Below are positions 23,766 to 33,349 of a DNA stretch of 64,000 nt, piece by piece (position 1 is the first letter of the stretch; each line of letters begins with the position of its first letter). Where the stretch lies: NCBI RefSeq assembly GCF_022606295.1, contig NZ_JAHHZS010000003.1, positions 1 to 64,000 on the forward strand, read 5' to 3'. The notes under the pieces are model-generated. The model did not search any database. It saw nothing but the letters and a program-made list of their open reading frames with translations, and was not told where the DNA came from. Position numbers and translations under genes: made by a program. This DNA comes from Arthrobacter bambusae (lineage in GTDB: Bacteria; Actinomycetota; Actinomycetes; Actinomycetales; Micrococcaceae).

Positions 23766-24422
23766 ATGAAGCTCACCAAGTTCACCCATGCTTGTGTCCG
23801 CCTGCAAAAGGACAGCCAGGTCCTCGTGATTGATCCCGGGACTTTTTCCGAGTCCGAGGAAGCCCTCGCAGGGGCCCACGCCGTGCTCATCACCCACGAG
23901 CACGCGGACCATGTGGACGCCGACGCCGTCGTCGCGGCACTCAAGGGAAACCCCGGACTGCAGGTGCATGCGCCCGCGGGGCTCGCATCCGATCTGGCCG
24001 CGAAGGCGGGCGACGACGGCGGGCGGGTACACGCCGTCGAACCCGGCTCGTCCTTTGACGCAGGGGGCTTCGCGATTCGTTCCTTCGGAGGGCAGCATGC
24101 CCTCATCCATCCGCAGATTCCGGTCGTGGCCAACATCGGCTACCTCGTGGACGCAAACGTCTTCCACCCTGGCGACTCGTTCGTCGTCCCGGACGGCATC
24201 GAGGTGCAAACCCTGCTGGTGCCCATCCACGCGCCCTGGTCGAAGATCGGCGAGGTGGTTGACTTCGTGATCGCGGTCCGCGCACCCAAGGCCTACCCGG
24301 TCCACGATGGGCTGTTGAACGAACTCGGGCGCGGTCTGGTGGAAGGCCACGTGACCCGCATCGGCGCGAAGTACGGTACCAGCTATGCGAGGTTGTCGCC
24401 GCGGGAATCGGTGGAGGTCTAG
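23766..24422 (+). CDS. Metallo-beta-lactamase-fold hydrolase (UlaG-like)
   Basis: 218 residues. The zinc motif THEHADHVD (about 42-50) is complete. Later ligands are probably the His in the SFGGQHALIH region (about 105-114) and the His in YPVHDG near 180. Proteins of this group are broad-specificity phosphodiesterase or lactonase-like hydrolases of unknown substrate and occur widely in actinobacteria. It has no signal peptide. It is transcribed alone and diverges from zur, although no zinc box is visible between them. Confidence 0.83.
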   Translation: MKLTKFTHACVRLQKDSQVLVIDPGTFSESEEALAGAHAVLITHEHADHVDADAVVAALKGNPGLQVHAPAGLASDLAAKAGDDGGRVHAVEPGSSFDAGGFAIRSFGGQHALIHPQIPVVANIGYLVDANVFHPGDSFVVPDGIEVQTLLVPIHAPWSKIGEVVDFVIAVRAPKAYPVHDGLLNELGRGLVEGHVTRIGAKYGTSYARLSPRESVEV

Positions 24423-24440
24423 CTCAGTCCGCCGCGCCGC

Positions 24441-25529
24441 CTATATGCTGCCCGGCCACGTGCCTGTCTCGAAGAAGTCGGCCAGGACGGCCTCGTACGG
24501 GGCCGGGTCCAGGCCTCGCTCGGCGATCCAGTCCGGGTTGTAGTAGCTCCCCGCGTAGCGATCGCCGGCGTCGCACATGAGCGACACGATGCTGCCGCGC
24601 TGTCCCCGGGCCACCATCTCGGCGACCAGCTGGCAAACACCCCAAAGGTTGGTTCCCGTGGAAGGCCCGGCATGCAGCCCGGCCAGCCGGCGCAAGTGCC
24701 GCATCGCGGCGACGGAGGCGGCATCGGGAACCTGGATCATGGTGTCGATGACGGCCGGGACGAAGCTGGGCTCCATGCGGGGCCGGCCAATGCCTTCAAT
24801 CCTGGACGGCATCCCCGTGGAGTAGTCCGGCACGCCGTCGCGCCAGCCGGGATAGAACGCCGAGTTTTCGGGATCGACCACGGCCAAGCGGGTGGAGTGG
24901 CAGTGGTACCGCAGGTAACGGCCGATGGTGGCGCTGGTTCCGCCGGTGCCGGCGCCCACCACGATCCACTCGGGCACCGGATGCTCCTCGAGGGCGAGCT
25001 GCTCGAAGATCGATTCCGCGATGTTGTTGTTGCCCCGCCAGTCGGTGGCGCGCTCGGCAAAGGTGAATTGGTCCATGTAGTAGCCGCCGGACGTCCGGGC
25101 AACTTCCTCCGCCATAGCGTAGACCTCCGAGGCGTGGTCCACGAGAAGGCAGGCGCCGCCGAACTCTTCGATGAGGGCGATCTTCTCAGGGCTGGTGGTC
25201 CGGGTCATCACGGCGATGAACGGGAGCCCGATCAACCTGGCGAAGTACGCCTCGGACACTGCGGTGCTCCCGCTGGAGGCCTCCACGATGGTGGTCCCTT
25301 CCGTGATCCAGCCATTGACCAGGCCGTAGAGGAAGAGCGAGCGCGCCAGTCGATGCTTGAGGCTGCCGGAGCGGTGCGTGGACTCGTCCTTGAGGTAGAG
25401 CTGGACACCCCAGTGTTCGGGGAGCGGCACCGCGTAGAGGTGCGTGTCCGCCGAGCGGTTGTTCTCGGCCTCGATGCGTCGGATTGCCTCGCTGGCCCAT
25501 GCCCGGTCCTGGTTGCGTAGAGTGCTCAC
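24441..25529 (-). CDS. cds1: PLP-dependent cysteine desulfhydrase / cysteine synthase-like enzyme (Cds1 type)
   Basis: 362 residues of PLP fold-type II. The PLP lysine lies in the segment [13 protein letters not shown] (about 51-63), the substrate loop is [12 protein letters not shown], and the phosphate cradle is [12 protein letters not shown]. The family includes mycobacterial Cds1, which releases sulfide, pyruvate and ammonia from cysteine and supports redox balance. Cysteine synthase activity is the alternative. It is divergent from a rhodanese (sulfurtransferase), so sulfide/sulfane chemistry is a likely common theme. The GTG start follows TAGGCT by 6 nt. Confidence 0.82.
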   Translation of the reverse strand: MSTLRNQDRAWASEAIRRIEAENNRSADTHLYAVPLPEHWGVQLYLKDESTHRSGSLKHRLARSLFLYGLVNGWITEGTTIVEASSGSTAVSEAYFARLIGLPFIAVMTRTTSPEKIALIEEFGGACLLVDHASEVYAMAEEVARTSGGYYMDQFTFAERATDWRGNNNIAESIFEQLALEEHPVPEWIVVGAGTGGTSATIGRYLRYHCHSTRLAVVDPENSAFYPGWRDGVPDYSTGMPSRIEGIGRPRMEPSFVPAVIDTMIQVPDAASVAAMRHLRRLAGLHAGPSTGTNLWGVCQLVAEMVARGQRGSIVSLMCDAGDRYAGSYYNPDWIAERGLDPAPYEAVLADFFETGTWPGSI

Positions 25530-25535
25530 CGATCC

Positions 25536-25541
25536 AGCCTA
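25536..25541 (-). promoter_or_regulatory. -10 element TAGGCT of a leaderless promoter (cds1)
   Basis: TAGGCT on the minus strand lies 6 nt before the GTG of cds1. Another TAGGCT lies at 25565-25570, also on the minus strand, and could be a second start. Confidence 0.62.
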
Positions 25542-25644
25542 CCGGCGGCGGCTGCCGCCCAGGGATAGGCTGGTAGCCGGTTGGCAGCTGCACGGCAGCA
25601 GCTTCGACGTCGTTTGGTAGAAGCAGTAAAGCGAAGGAGATTCG

Positions 25645-26499
25645 ATGGCCACCCTCATTGACGTAGCCGCGCTCAAGGACCGCATGGATGCGGGCAAGCG
25701 GACAGTCTTGCTGGACGTCCGTTGGGTGTTGGGCGACCCGCACGGCCATTCGCACTTCCGCCAGGCCCACATTCCCGGCGCAGTCTATGTGGACCTGCAT
25801 CACGAACTCGCCGATCCCACGGCCGAGGGCCAAGGCCGGCACCCGTTGCCGCCCACCGCGGCGCTGCAACGGAGCGCCCGAGCGTGGGGCATCAACGACG
25901 GCGACACCGTGGTTGCGTACGACGACAGCGGCAGCACCGCAGCGGCGCGGTTGTGGTGGCTGCTCCGTGACGCCGGTTTCCATTCCGTCTTCCTGCTCGA
26001 CGGCGGATTGGGCGCTTGGCGCGCGGCCGGCTATCCGCTGGCGCAGGACGAACAACCGCCGGTTCCGGGCGACGTCGTGCTTGGACACGGCCACATGGAT
26101 GCCATCGGCATGGACGAGGCGGCGGACTGGCACAGCCGTGGAATCCTTCTCGATGCCCGGGCGGGGGAGCGCTACCGTGGCGAATTCGAACCCATTGATC
26201 CCCGCGCGGGACACATTCCCGGCGCGCTGAGCGCTCCCACTGCCGGAAACCTCGGACCGGACGGCACGTTCCTCCGCGCAGCGCAGCTCCGCGACAGATT
26301 CGCTGCCCTGGGCATCGACGAGGGCAGCAAGGTGGCGGTCTATTGTGGCTCCGGGGTCACCGCAGCCCATGAGATCGCCGCCCTGGAGATCGCAGGATTC
26401 AGGGCAGCCCTCTTCCCAGGCTCCTTTTCGCAGTGGTCCTCGCTCGAGTCCAATCCCGTCGTCACCGGAGCAGCGCCCCTGGGCATTTCGGACCAATGA
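25645..26499 (+). CDS. sseA: Thiosulfate / 3-mercaptopyruvate sulfurtransferase, two rhodanese domains
   Basis: 284 residues. The inactive N-terminal rhodanese domain (about 5-130) has DDSGSTAA where the Cys loop would be. The active C-terminal domain (about 150-280) has the loop YCGSGVTAAHE with the catalytic Cys. The CGSGVTA form is found in both thiosulfate and mercaptopyruvate sulfurtransferases, so the donor is open. AAGGAG precedes the ATG. It is divergent from cds1 and may handle sulfane sulfur from the same cysteine pool. Confidence 0.88.
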   Translation: MATLIDVAALKDRMDAGKRTVLLDVRWVLGDPHGHSHFRQAHIPGAVYVDLHHELADPTAEGQGRHPLPPTAALQRSARAWGINDGDTVVAYDDSGSTAAARLWWLLRDAGFHSVFLLDGGLGAWRAAGYPLAQDEQPPVPGDVVLGHGHMDAIGMDEAADWHSRGILLDARAGERYRGEFEPIDPRAGHIPGALSAPTAGNLGPDGTFLRAAQLRDRFAALGIDEGSKVAVYCGSGVTAAHEIAALEIAGFRAALFPGSFSQWSSLESNPVVTGAAPLGISDQ

Positions 26500-26565
26500 G
26501 TCTTGGCTTGCCGTGAAGCCAGCGGGCGTGGCGGCGCAGAGTGGCAAAAAATCAGCCCGCAGGGG

Positions 26566-26571
26566 TAGCGT
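26566..26571 (+). promoter_or_regulatory. -10 element TAGCGT of a leaderless promoter (alcohol dehydrogenase)
   Basis: TAGCGT ends 6 nt before the ATG at 26578, a weaker match to the leaderless pattern seen elsewhere in the window. Confidence 0.45.
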
Positions 26572-26577
26572 CGAGGC

Positions 26578-27759
26578 ATGACTCCCGGACGCCCCGTTCC
26601 TCCGCCCCTTGGCAAGCCGCTCGTCGTGGATGACGCGACGGCGGATACCTCGCCGTCAACGCCCGCAGCTGCGAAGGGAACGCCGACCCTCGCGGCCGCC
26701 TACGGCGCCACGTCGGCCCACAGCGGCCTTGTCCCGCTGACCGTGGCCCGCCGCGTTCCCAAGGAAGACGACGTCGAGATCGAGATCGATTTCTGCGGCC
26801 TCTGCCACTCCGACGTCCACGCGACACGGGGCGAATGGGGCGCCCAGAACTATCCGTTGGTCCCGGGCCACGAGATCGTGGGCCGGGTCCGCCGGGTGGG
26901 CTCCGCCGTCGACGACTTCGCACCCGGAGACCTCGTGGGCGTCGGCTGCTTGGTGGATTCCTGCCGCGAATGCGGCAGCTGCCTCGAAGGCCTGGAGCAG
27001 TACTGCGAACGCGGAAACGTCGGAACTTACGGGGTGAAGGACGCCCGGAACGGCGACTCCATCACGCAGGGCGGGTACTCCACCTCGGTGGTGGTCGATC
27101 GCCGCTTCGTGCTGCGCGTGCCCGAGGGCCTCGACCCGGCCGCCGCGGCGCCGCTGCTGTGCGCGGGCATCACCACCTACTCGCCGCTGCGTTACTTCGA
27201 CGTCAAGGAGGGCGACGTGGTGGGCGTCGTCGGACTCGGCGGACTGGGCCACATGGCGGTCAAGATTGCGAAGGCCATGGGGGCGCGCGTGGTGGTATTC
27301 ACGACGTCGGACGCCAAGTTTGAGGCGGCAATCGAGCTCGGTGCCGACGAGGTGATCCTCTCGAAGGACCCCGAAGCCATGGAAGGCGCCAACCGTACCA
27401 TCGACGTCATCATCGACACCGTGGCTGCGCCGCACGACCTGAACCCGTACTTCCGCACCTTGCGGCTGAACGGTGCCCTCTTCCAATTGGGGCTTCCTCC
27501 CACCGACATGCCTCCGGTCAGTCCCGGCGCGCTGATCCGGCGCCGGCTCTCCTACGCGGGTTCGTTGATCGGCGGCATCGCCGAAACCCAGGAAATGCTC
27601 GACTTTTGTGCCGAGCACGGCGTAGTAAGCGACGTCGAGGTCGTCACCGCCCGGCAACTCAATGAAGCCTACGACCGCATGGTTGCCGGCGACGTCAAAT
27701 ACCGTTTCGTCCTCGATACCAAGACCCTTCAACCCGCGTCGGAAAAGGCAGACATATGA
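26578..27759 (+). CDS. Zinc-dependent NAD(P) alcohol dehydrogenase (YahK/cinnamyl-alcohol type)
   Basis: 393 residues. The catalytic zinc motif CGLCHSDVH (about 74-82) and GHE (about 98-100) are present. Four structural-zinc cysteines are seen in VDSCRECGSCLEGLEQYC (about 125-142). The Rossmann motif is VGLGGLGHMAVK (about 220-231). The first 38 residues form an Ala/Pro/Thr-rich extension absent in E. coli YahK. It reduces aldehydes or oxidises alcohols; the natural substrate is unknown. The stop overlaps the HIT gene start by 4 nt, so the two are coupled. Confidence 0.87.
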   Translation: MTPGRPVPPPLGKPLVVDDATADTSPSTPAAAKGTPTLAAAYGATSAHSGLVPLTVARRVPKEDDVEIEIDFCGLCHSDVHATRGEWGAQNYPLVPGHEIVGRVRRVGSAVDDFAPGDLVGVGCLVDSCRECGSCLEGLEQYCERGNVGTYGVKDARNGDSITQGGYSTSVVVDRRFVLRVPEGLDPAAAAPLLCAGITTYSPLRYFDVKEGDVVGVVGLGGLGHMAVKIAKAMGARVVVFTTSDAKFEAAIELGADEVILSKDPEAMEGANRTIDVIIDTVAAPHDLNPYFRTLRLNGALFQLGLPPTDMPPVSPGALIRRRLSYAGSLIGGIAETQEMLDFCAEHGVVSDVEVVTARQLNEAYDRMVAGDVKYRFVLDTKTLQPASEKADI

Positions 27760-28184
27760 GCACCCTGTTCACCAAGATCATCAACGGCGAGATTCCGGGA
27801 CGCTTTGTCTGGAAGGACGACGACGTCGTTGCCTTCCTGACCATCGCCCCGCTGACTGATGGCCACACGCTCGTGGTGCCCCGCGAAGAGGTGGACCGCT
27901 GGACCGACGTCCCCACTGGGCTCCTCAACAAGGTCATGTCCGTCGCGCAGGCAATCGGCAAGGCGCAAGTGGAGGCGTTTGGCGCGCCACGGGCAGGACT
28001 GTCCGTGGTGGGCTTCGAAGTGGAGCACTTCCACGTGCACGTCTTCCCGGCAACCTCGCTGGCCGATTTCGACTTCGGGACCGTAGAGCACAACCCGGAC
28101 CCTGCCCGGCTCGACGCGAATGCGGCGAAACTCCGGGCAGGCCTCGCCGCCGCAGGACACGGGGAGTTCGTTCCCGCGGATTGA
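27756..28184 (+). CDS. HIT-family nucleotide-binding protein
   Basis: 142 residues. The histidine-triad motif HFHVHVFP (about 91-98) is complete, preceded by the family FVWKDDDVVAFLTIAPLTDGHTLVVPRE. HIT proteins hydrolyse AMP-amide or dinucleoside polyphosphate bonds. The ATG overlaps the TGA of the upstream dehydrogenase (ATGA), so it is translated from the same message. A functional tie with the dehydrogenase is not evident. No terminator is obvious in the 106 bp before hrpA converges. Confidence 0.9.
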   Translation: MSTLFTKIINGEIPGRFVWKDDDVVAFLTIAPLTDGHTLVVPREEVDRWTDVPTGLLNKVMSVAQAIGKAQVEAFGAPRAGLSVVGFEVEHFHVHVFPATSLADFDFGTVEHNPDPARLDANAAKLRAGLAAAGHGEFVPAD

Positions 28185-28290
28185 GGGCGCGACGATGTGC
28201 AGGAAGGTTTCGGTTTAGATCCCGTCATGAGTGCATGAGGGTCGACAGAATGACCGCTATAAGTGAGCGGGCGTTTGGGGTTGGGGGCAG

Positions 28291-31200
28291 CTACGCGGGG
28301 GCCAGCGCCTGGTTGAGAACCGTCCGGATGCGCTTTTCCGAGACCGAATAGGCCGTGCCGAGCTCGACGGCGAAGAGGCTGACGCGCAGTTCCTCGATCA
28401 TCCAGCGCACCCGTGTTAACTCGGCTCCTGCCCGTCGGCCGGGCAAGAGCGCGGAGACGGCGTCGTCGTAGTCGTCCTCCAGTGCCTGCACGACCGACAT
28501 GTTCAGCCCGTCGCGCTGGACATTGTTCGGGAGCTTTTCGAGGCGCTTCTCGATTCCGGCCAGATAGCGCGGCAACTGGCTCAATTGGGCGTAGCCCGTC
28601 CGCGCCACAAATCCGGGGAAGACGAGCTGCTCCAGTTGGCTCTTCATGTCATTGAGCGCCCTGATCAGGGCAAGGCTCGTGCTGCCCTTGAGTTGCTTCT
28701 CGATCCGCCGGGTGCTCCCCAAAATGCGTTCGACGACGGCGGTCACCGTGAAGACGGTGTCGATCAGTTCCGCGCGGACCAGCTCGTACAGGGCATCGAA
28801 CGCCGTCTTGTCCCAGGGAAGTTCGGCGGGAGTCAGCTTGTCGATGGCCGCCAGGACGCAGTCCGCGATCAAGGCGCTCACCGAACCATGGGGATTCTGG
28901 CTGAACGTCAACTTCTCGGTGTTGTTCAAATGTTCCAGCACGTAGCGGTCCGGCGCGGGAACCCGCAGGGCGAGCAGCCGGATAACACCGCCGCGCATTG
29001 CCGACTCCTGCTCCGCCCGGGTCTGGAACACGCGCAACGCAACGGTTTTGCCCTCATCCACGAGAGCTGGATAACCGGTGACATCGTGTCCTTTAACCGT
29101 CCGCGTCACGTGGCGCTCGATAGCCCCGAAAGTCCATGCGGTCAGCCCGGTTTGCTCTGAGAGGAAACCGGCTCCCTGAGGGGTCGTCCCGCCGCCGTTT
29201 CCCCCGGAGGCTCCGGCACCCGCGGCACGTGGGCCGTCCTTCGAACCTTGGGCGCGTGCGGTCGTCGCGGGTGTTGCGCCCAGGGATTCCGCGATGGCCC
29301 GGCGGGTGGCGGGGGCCAGCTGCTCCTGGAGGGCGGCGAGGTCCTTGCCTTCGTCGAGCACCTTGCCGCGGCTGTCCACTACCTTGAAGCTGACGCGCAG
29401 GTGCGCCGGAACGGCGTCCCAATTCCAGGATCCCGGAGGAATGATGTGTCCGCGGATACGGCGCAGCACCAGCTCGAGCGAGGCCTCGAGATCGTCCGAG
29501 GCGGGGTCGAAGTCGCTTTCCAAGGCAGCAGCAGCCTGCCGGGCCACATCAGGGGCCGGCACGAAGTTCTTGCGGAGATGTTTGGGCAGCGACTTGATCA
29601 AGGCCGTGACGAGCTCCACCCGCTGGCCGGGTATCTGCCAACGGAAGGGTGCGTCGTCGAGCTGGTTCAGGAACAGCACGGGTACCTCGGCCGTGACGCC
29701 GTCCGAGGGATTGGGCGGCGAGCCGGGCGCCACGGGATGGAACTCGTAGCTCAGGGGCAGCTCAAAGCCCTTGTGAAGCCAGGTCCTCGGGTAGGCGGAA
29801 TCATCCAGGGCTTCGGCGTCCTCGCTGATGAGCAGCGATTGGTCGAAGTCCAGCAAGGTGGGATCCTGCTGGCGGGCTTCCTTCCACCATTTGTCGAAGT
29901 GGCGTTCGGAGACCACGTCCTTGCCGACCCTGGCATCGTAGAACTCGAAAAGCGCGTGGTCGTCCACGAGGATGTCGCGGCGGCGCATCCGTGTCTCGAG
30001 TTCCTCGATCTCATGGAGCAAGGCGCGGTTGCGGTGGAAGAATTTGTGGTGGGTTTTCCAGTCGCCCTCTACGAGCGCATGCCGGATGAAGAGTTCGCGG
30101 GAGAGTTCGGGATCGATCCTGCCGTAGTTGATGCGGCGGTTCGGGATGATGGGAACTCCGTAGAGCATCACCTTTTCATGGGCCATGACCGAGCCCGTCC
30201 GGGTGGACCAGTGGGGCTCGCTGTAGGAGCGCTTCACGAGGTCCGGTGCAACCTGCTCTGCCCACACAGGATCGAACTTCGCGGCCACCCGGGCCCAGAG
30301 CCGGCTTGTTTCAACCAGTTCCGCGGCCATCACAAACGCCGGCGACTTCTTGAACAAAGCCGAGCCCGGGAAGATGGCGAAACGGCTGCCTCGTGCTCCG
30401 GCGTATTCGCGCTTGCGTTCATCCAGCATGCCGATGTGGCTCAGCAGTCCCGACAGCAGGCTGATGTGGATCCCCTCGTTGTTGCCAACAGGGTCGGCCT
30501 CGCGCTTGTTGTCGATCGTGATGCCCAGCGGCTTGGCGAGCTGGCGCAATTGCTGGAAGAGGTCCTGCCATTCCCGGACGCGCAGGTAGTTGATGAACTC
30601 GTTCCTGCACAGCCGGCGGAATTGCGTGGAGGAAAGCTCCTGCTGTTTCTCCTGGATGTAGTTCCACAAGTTCAGGAATCCGGTGAAGTCCGAGTTCTCG
30701 TCCCGGAAGCGTGCGTGCTTCTCCGCCGCAAGCTGCTGCTTGTCCGTCGGGCGCTCGCGCGGATCCTGGATCGTCAAGGCCGCCGCCAGGATCATGACTT
30801 CCTTGACGCAGCCGCGCTTGCCAGCCTCGACAATCATCCTGCCGAGCCGGGGGTCCACTGGGAGCTGCGCCAACTTCTGCCCGACGGCGGTCAGGCCGCC
30901 GCGGTTGTCCGCGCCGCCCCCGCGCGTGTTTCGGCCGTCGACGGCTGGGGGAGCGCCGCCGTCGCCCGTGCGGGCAGCGCTCAAGGCGCCGAGTTCGCGC
31001 AGCAGCGTGACGCCGTCGTTGATGGCACGGGAGTCCGGCGGCTCAACGAAGGGGAAGTTCTCGACGTCCTTGGGGCCGCGGGCAACGCCCATGGCAGTCA
31101 TCTGCAGGATGACCGCGGCAAGGTTGGTCCTCAGGATTTCGGGATCAGTGAACGGGGGGCGGGACTCGAAATCCTCCTCGGAATAGAGCCGTATGGCGAT

Positions 31201-32289
31201 ACCCTCTGACACGCGCCCGCAACGGCCGGAACGCTGGCTTGCCGATGCCTGCGAGACGCGTTCAATCGGCAGCCGTTGCACCTTGGTGCGGTGCGAGTAT
31301 CGCGAGATGCGGGCCGTGCCGGTGTCGATGACGTACTTGATCCCGGGCACCGTCAGGGACGTTTCGGCGACGTTGGTGGCGAGGATGATCCGCCGCTTGC
31401 CGCCCGGGTTGAAGACCCTGTGCTGCTCCTGCAGGCTCAAACGGGCAAACAACGGCAGGACCTCCGTGCCCGCCAGCCTGCGGTTGGCTTGGATCCGGCC
31501 GTTCAGGGCTTCCGCGGCGTCACGGATCTCGCGCTCGCCGGAGAAGAACACCAGGATGTCTCCGGGAGACTCCAGCGCGAGCTCGTCGACGGCGTCGCAC
31601 ACGGCGTCGAGGGGGTCGCGGTCTTCCTCGAGCTCGTCGTCGGAGGCGTCCTCATCCTCGCCGGAAGCGCCGCCGGCCGGCTGGGACAGCGGCCGGTAGC
31701 GGATTTCCACCGGGTAGGTCCGGCCCGATACTTCAATGATCGGAGCAGGTTCTTCTTCGCTGCCGAAATGCTTCGCGAAACGCTCGGGGTCGATGGTGGC
31801 CGAAGTGATGATGACTTTCAGGTCCGGCCTTTGCGGCAGGATCCGCTTGAGGTAGCCCAGGATGAAGTCGATGTTGAGGCTGCGCTCGTGTGCCTCGTCG
31901 ATGATGATGGCGCTGTACTTCCGCAGCAGCTTGTCCCGCTGGATCTCGGCCAGCAGGATGCCGTCGGTCATCAGCTTGATCTTGGTAGCCTTGCTGACCT
32001 CGCCGGTGAAACGGACCTGGAAGCCCACTTCCTGCCCGATCTCCACGCCCATCTCGAAGGCGATGCGTTCCGCAACGGTGCGCGCGGCAAGGCGACGCGG
32101 CTGGGTGTGGCCGATCAGGCCCTTGTCCCCGAGGCCGAGTTCCAGGCACATCTTGGGGATCTGCGTGGTCTTGCCGGAACCTGTTTCGCCGGCGATGATG
32201 GTCACCTGGTTTGCGGCGATCGCCGCCATCAAGTCCTCGCGGCGCTCGGAGACGGGCAGCTCTGCGGGGTAGGAAATATGAAATGTCAT
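28291..32289 (-). CDS. hrpA: ATP-dependent RNA helicase HrpA
   Basis: 1332 residues, the usual size for HrpA. The DEAH-box core shows GETGSGKTTQIP (about 32-43), IIIDEAHERSLN, ITSATIDPERF and QRSGRCGRVSEG. These are followed by the HA2 and OB-fold regions and the long DUF3418 C-terminal region. HrpA unwinds RNA and resolves stalled or collided ribosomes. I chose the ATG at 32287-32289; the frame is open upstream but not protein-like. A -10 box TAGACT lies 10 nt upstream, so the leader would be only a few bases. A charged insertion rich in Asp/Glu (about 200-220) lies between core motifs. Confidence 0.93.
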   Translation of the reverse strand: MTFHISYPAELPVSERREDLMAAIAANQVTIIAGETGSGKTTQIPKMCLELGLGDKGLIGHTQPRRLAARTVAERIAFEMGVEIGQEVGFQVRFTGEVSKATKIKLMTDGILLAEIQRDKLLRKYSAIIIDEAHERSLNIDFILGYLKRILPQRPDLKVIITSATIDPERFAKHFGSEEEPAPIIEVSGRTYPVEIRYRPLSQPAGGASGEDEDASDDELEEDRDPLDAVCDAVDELALESPGDILVFFSGEREIRDAAEALNGRIQANRRLAGTEVLPLFARLSLQEQHRVFNPGGKRRIILATNVAETSLTVPGIKYVIDTGTARISRYSHRTKVQRLPIERVSQASASQRSGRCGRVSEGIAIRLYSEEDFESRPPFTDPEILRTNLAAVILQMTAMGVARGPKDVENFPFVEPPDSRAINDGVTLLRELGALSAARTGDGGAPPAVDGRNTRGGGADNRGGLTAVGQKLAQLPVDPRLGRMIVEAGKRGCVKEVMILAAALTIQDPRERPTDKQQLAAEKHARFRDENSDFTGFLNLWNYIQEKQQELSSTQFRRLCRNEFINYLRVREWQDLFQQLRQLAKPLGITIDNKREADPVGNNEGIHISLLSGLLSHIGMLDERKREYAGARGSRFAIFPGSALFKKSPAFVMAAELVETSRLWARVAAKFDPVWAEQVAPDLVKRSYSEPHWSTRTGSVMAHEKVMLYGVPIIPNRRINYGRIDPELSRELFIRHALVEGDWKTHHKFFHRNRALLHEIEELETRMRRRDILVDDHALFEFYDARVGKDVVSERHFDKWWKEARQQDPTLLDFDQSLLISEDAEALDDSAYPRTWLHKGFELPLSYEFHPVAPGSPPNPSDGVTAEVPVLFLNQLDDAPFRWQIPGQRVELVTALIKSLPKHLRKNFVPAPDVARQAAAALESDFDPASDDLEASLELVLRRIRGHIIPPGSWNWDAVPAHLRVSFKVVDSRGKVLDEGKDLAALQEQLAPATRRAIAESLGATPATTARAQGSKDGPRAAGAGASGGNGGGTTPQGAGFLSEQTGLTAWTFGAIERHVTRTVKGHDVTGYPALVDEGKTVALRVFQTRAEQESAMRGGVIRLLALRVPAPDRYVLEHLNNTEKLTFSQNPHGSVSALIADCVLAAIDKLTPAELPWDKTAFDALYELVRAELIDTVFTVTAVVERILGSTRRIEKQLKGSTSLALIRALNDMKSQLEQLVFPGFVARTGYAQLSQLPRYLAGIEKRLEKLPNNVQRDGLNMSVVQALEDDYDDAVSALLPGRRAGAELTRVRWMIEELRVSLFAVELGTAYSVSEKRIRTVLNQALAPA

Positions 32290-32302
32290 GGCTGCTGACA
32301 GT

Positions 32303-33289
32303 CTACTGTGGCGGCGCGCCGCCTTGCAGTGCATGGGTCCCTGCGGCTTTTTCCAATCGCCCTGCCAGGGTGCGGGCGTACTCCTTGAATTCCTCGGGAG
32401 AAATGATCTCAAAGTCCATGTCCAGCGCTGCGAGGTGTGCCGCCGGCTGCGCCAGGCTGTCCCAACCGGCGCGGAGCAGGGTGGCCTTCCCGCCGTCGTC
32501 GCTCAGGCTCGCGAGCTGTGGGCCGACGACGGCGGCCACCTCGCCGATCGGGGCATGGAGGCGCACGACGACGTCGTAACGGTAAGGCGAGCGGGTCACG
32601 GAGCGCTGGACATAGTCCGCGAGGTCCTCGGCAGGCAGGGGGCGCGGCACGTACTTCTTCCGTTCCGCCGGAAGCGTGGCGATGCGGTCGGCGCGGAACG
32701 TGCGCCAGTCTTCCCGGTCCACATCCCACGCGACGAGGTACCAGCGCCGCCCGGTGTCCACCAGCCGGTATGGCTCCACGAGACGCCGGCTGGCCTCGCC
32801 GTCAGCCTTGACATAGTCGAAACTGAGTTGCCGCTTGTCCGTGATCGCCGCGGAGACCACCGTGAGCTGCTGGGGGTCTACCGACGCCGCGTTGCTGGGC
32901 AGTGTGGTGACCGCGGCCTTGAGCATCGCGAACTTCGGGCGGAGACGTGAGGGAAGCACCTGTTCGAGCTTGGCAAGCGCGCGAACCGATGCTTCGCCGA
33001 TACCGGCCACGGGACCCGCCGCCACCGAGTTCAGCCCCAGGGCGACGGCGAGAGCTTCATTGTCGTCCAGCAGCAGCGGCGGGAGCTGCGCCCCGGCGCC
33101 CAGTTGGTAACCGCCGGCTATCCCTGGCGAGGCGTGGATGGGGTACCCCAGGTTCCGGAGCTTGTCGATATCGCGGCGGACGGTGCGCTCCGTGACACCC
33201 ATCCGTGTGGCCAATGCCGGGCCGGTCCATTCACGCCGGACCTGCAGCAAGGACAACAATTGCAGCAGCCTCGCGGACGTCTGGATCAT
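32303..33289 (-). CDS. WYL-domain transcriptional regulator (DeoR-type HTH)
   Basis: 328 residues. The N-terminal HTH_11 domain (about 5-60) contains TRMGVTERTVRRDIDKLRNLGYPI. The WYL domain (about 140-210) contains RRLVEPYRLVDTGRRWYLVAWD, and a WCX C-terminal extension follows. WYL proteins bind nucleic-acid or nucleotide ligands and regulate stress or defence genes. No target operon adjoins it other than hrpA, whose start lies 13 nt downstream of this gene's stop. A -10 box TAGATT lies 7 nt before the ATG. Confidence 0.87.
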   Translation of the reverse strand: MIQTSARLLQLLSLLQVRREWTGPALATRMGVTERTVRRDIDKLRNLGYPIHASPGIAGGYQLGAGAQLPPLLLDDNEALAVALGLNSVAAGPVAGIGEASVRALAKLEQVLPSRLRPKFAMLKAAVTTLPSNAASVDPQQLTVVSAAITDKRQLSFDYVKADGEASRRLVEPYRLVDTGRRWYLVAWDVDREDWRTFRADRIATLPAERKKYVPRPLPAEDLADYVQRSVTRSPYRYDVVVRLHAPIGEVAAVVGPQLASLSDDGGKATLLRAGWDSLAQPAAHLAALDMDFEIISPEEFKEYARTLAGRLEKAAGTHALQGGAPPQ

Positions 33290-33296
33290 GCCATTG

Positions 33297-33302
33297 AATC
33301 TA
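33297..33302 (-). promoter_or_regulatory. -10 element TAGATT of a leaderless promoter (WYL regulator)
   Basis: TAGATT on the minus strand lies 7 nt before the ATG at 33287-33289 and fits the leaderless pattern. Confidence 0.5.
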
Positions 33303-33349
33303 GCCCAGGATGCGGACAAAAGTCGTCCGTGTTGAGGGACAGGCTGTCG

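Noticed and set aside
23657..24350. A continuous minus-strand extension of zur of more than 200 codons upstream
   Set aside because: It is antisense to the MBL-fold gene and lacks Fur-family character; the Fur domain begins well inside the shorter version.
25186..26547. A 453-codon minus-strand frame opposite the rhodanese gene
   Set aside because: It overlaps the rhodanese and cds1 in other frames and shows no domain.
28185..28290. Gap between the HIT gene and hrpA examined for a small RNA or terminator
   Set aside because: No stable stem with a T-run and no promoter pair was visible; nothing is called there.
29248..31209. A 653-codon open frame on the plus strand opposite hrpA
   Set aside because: It is antisense to the conserved helicase and its composition is that of a codon-bias shadow, with no promoter or ribosome-binding site.
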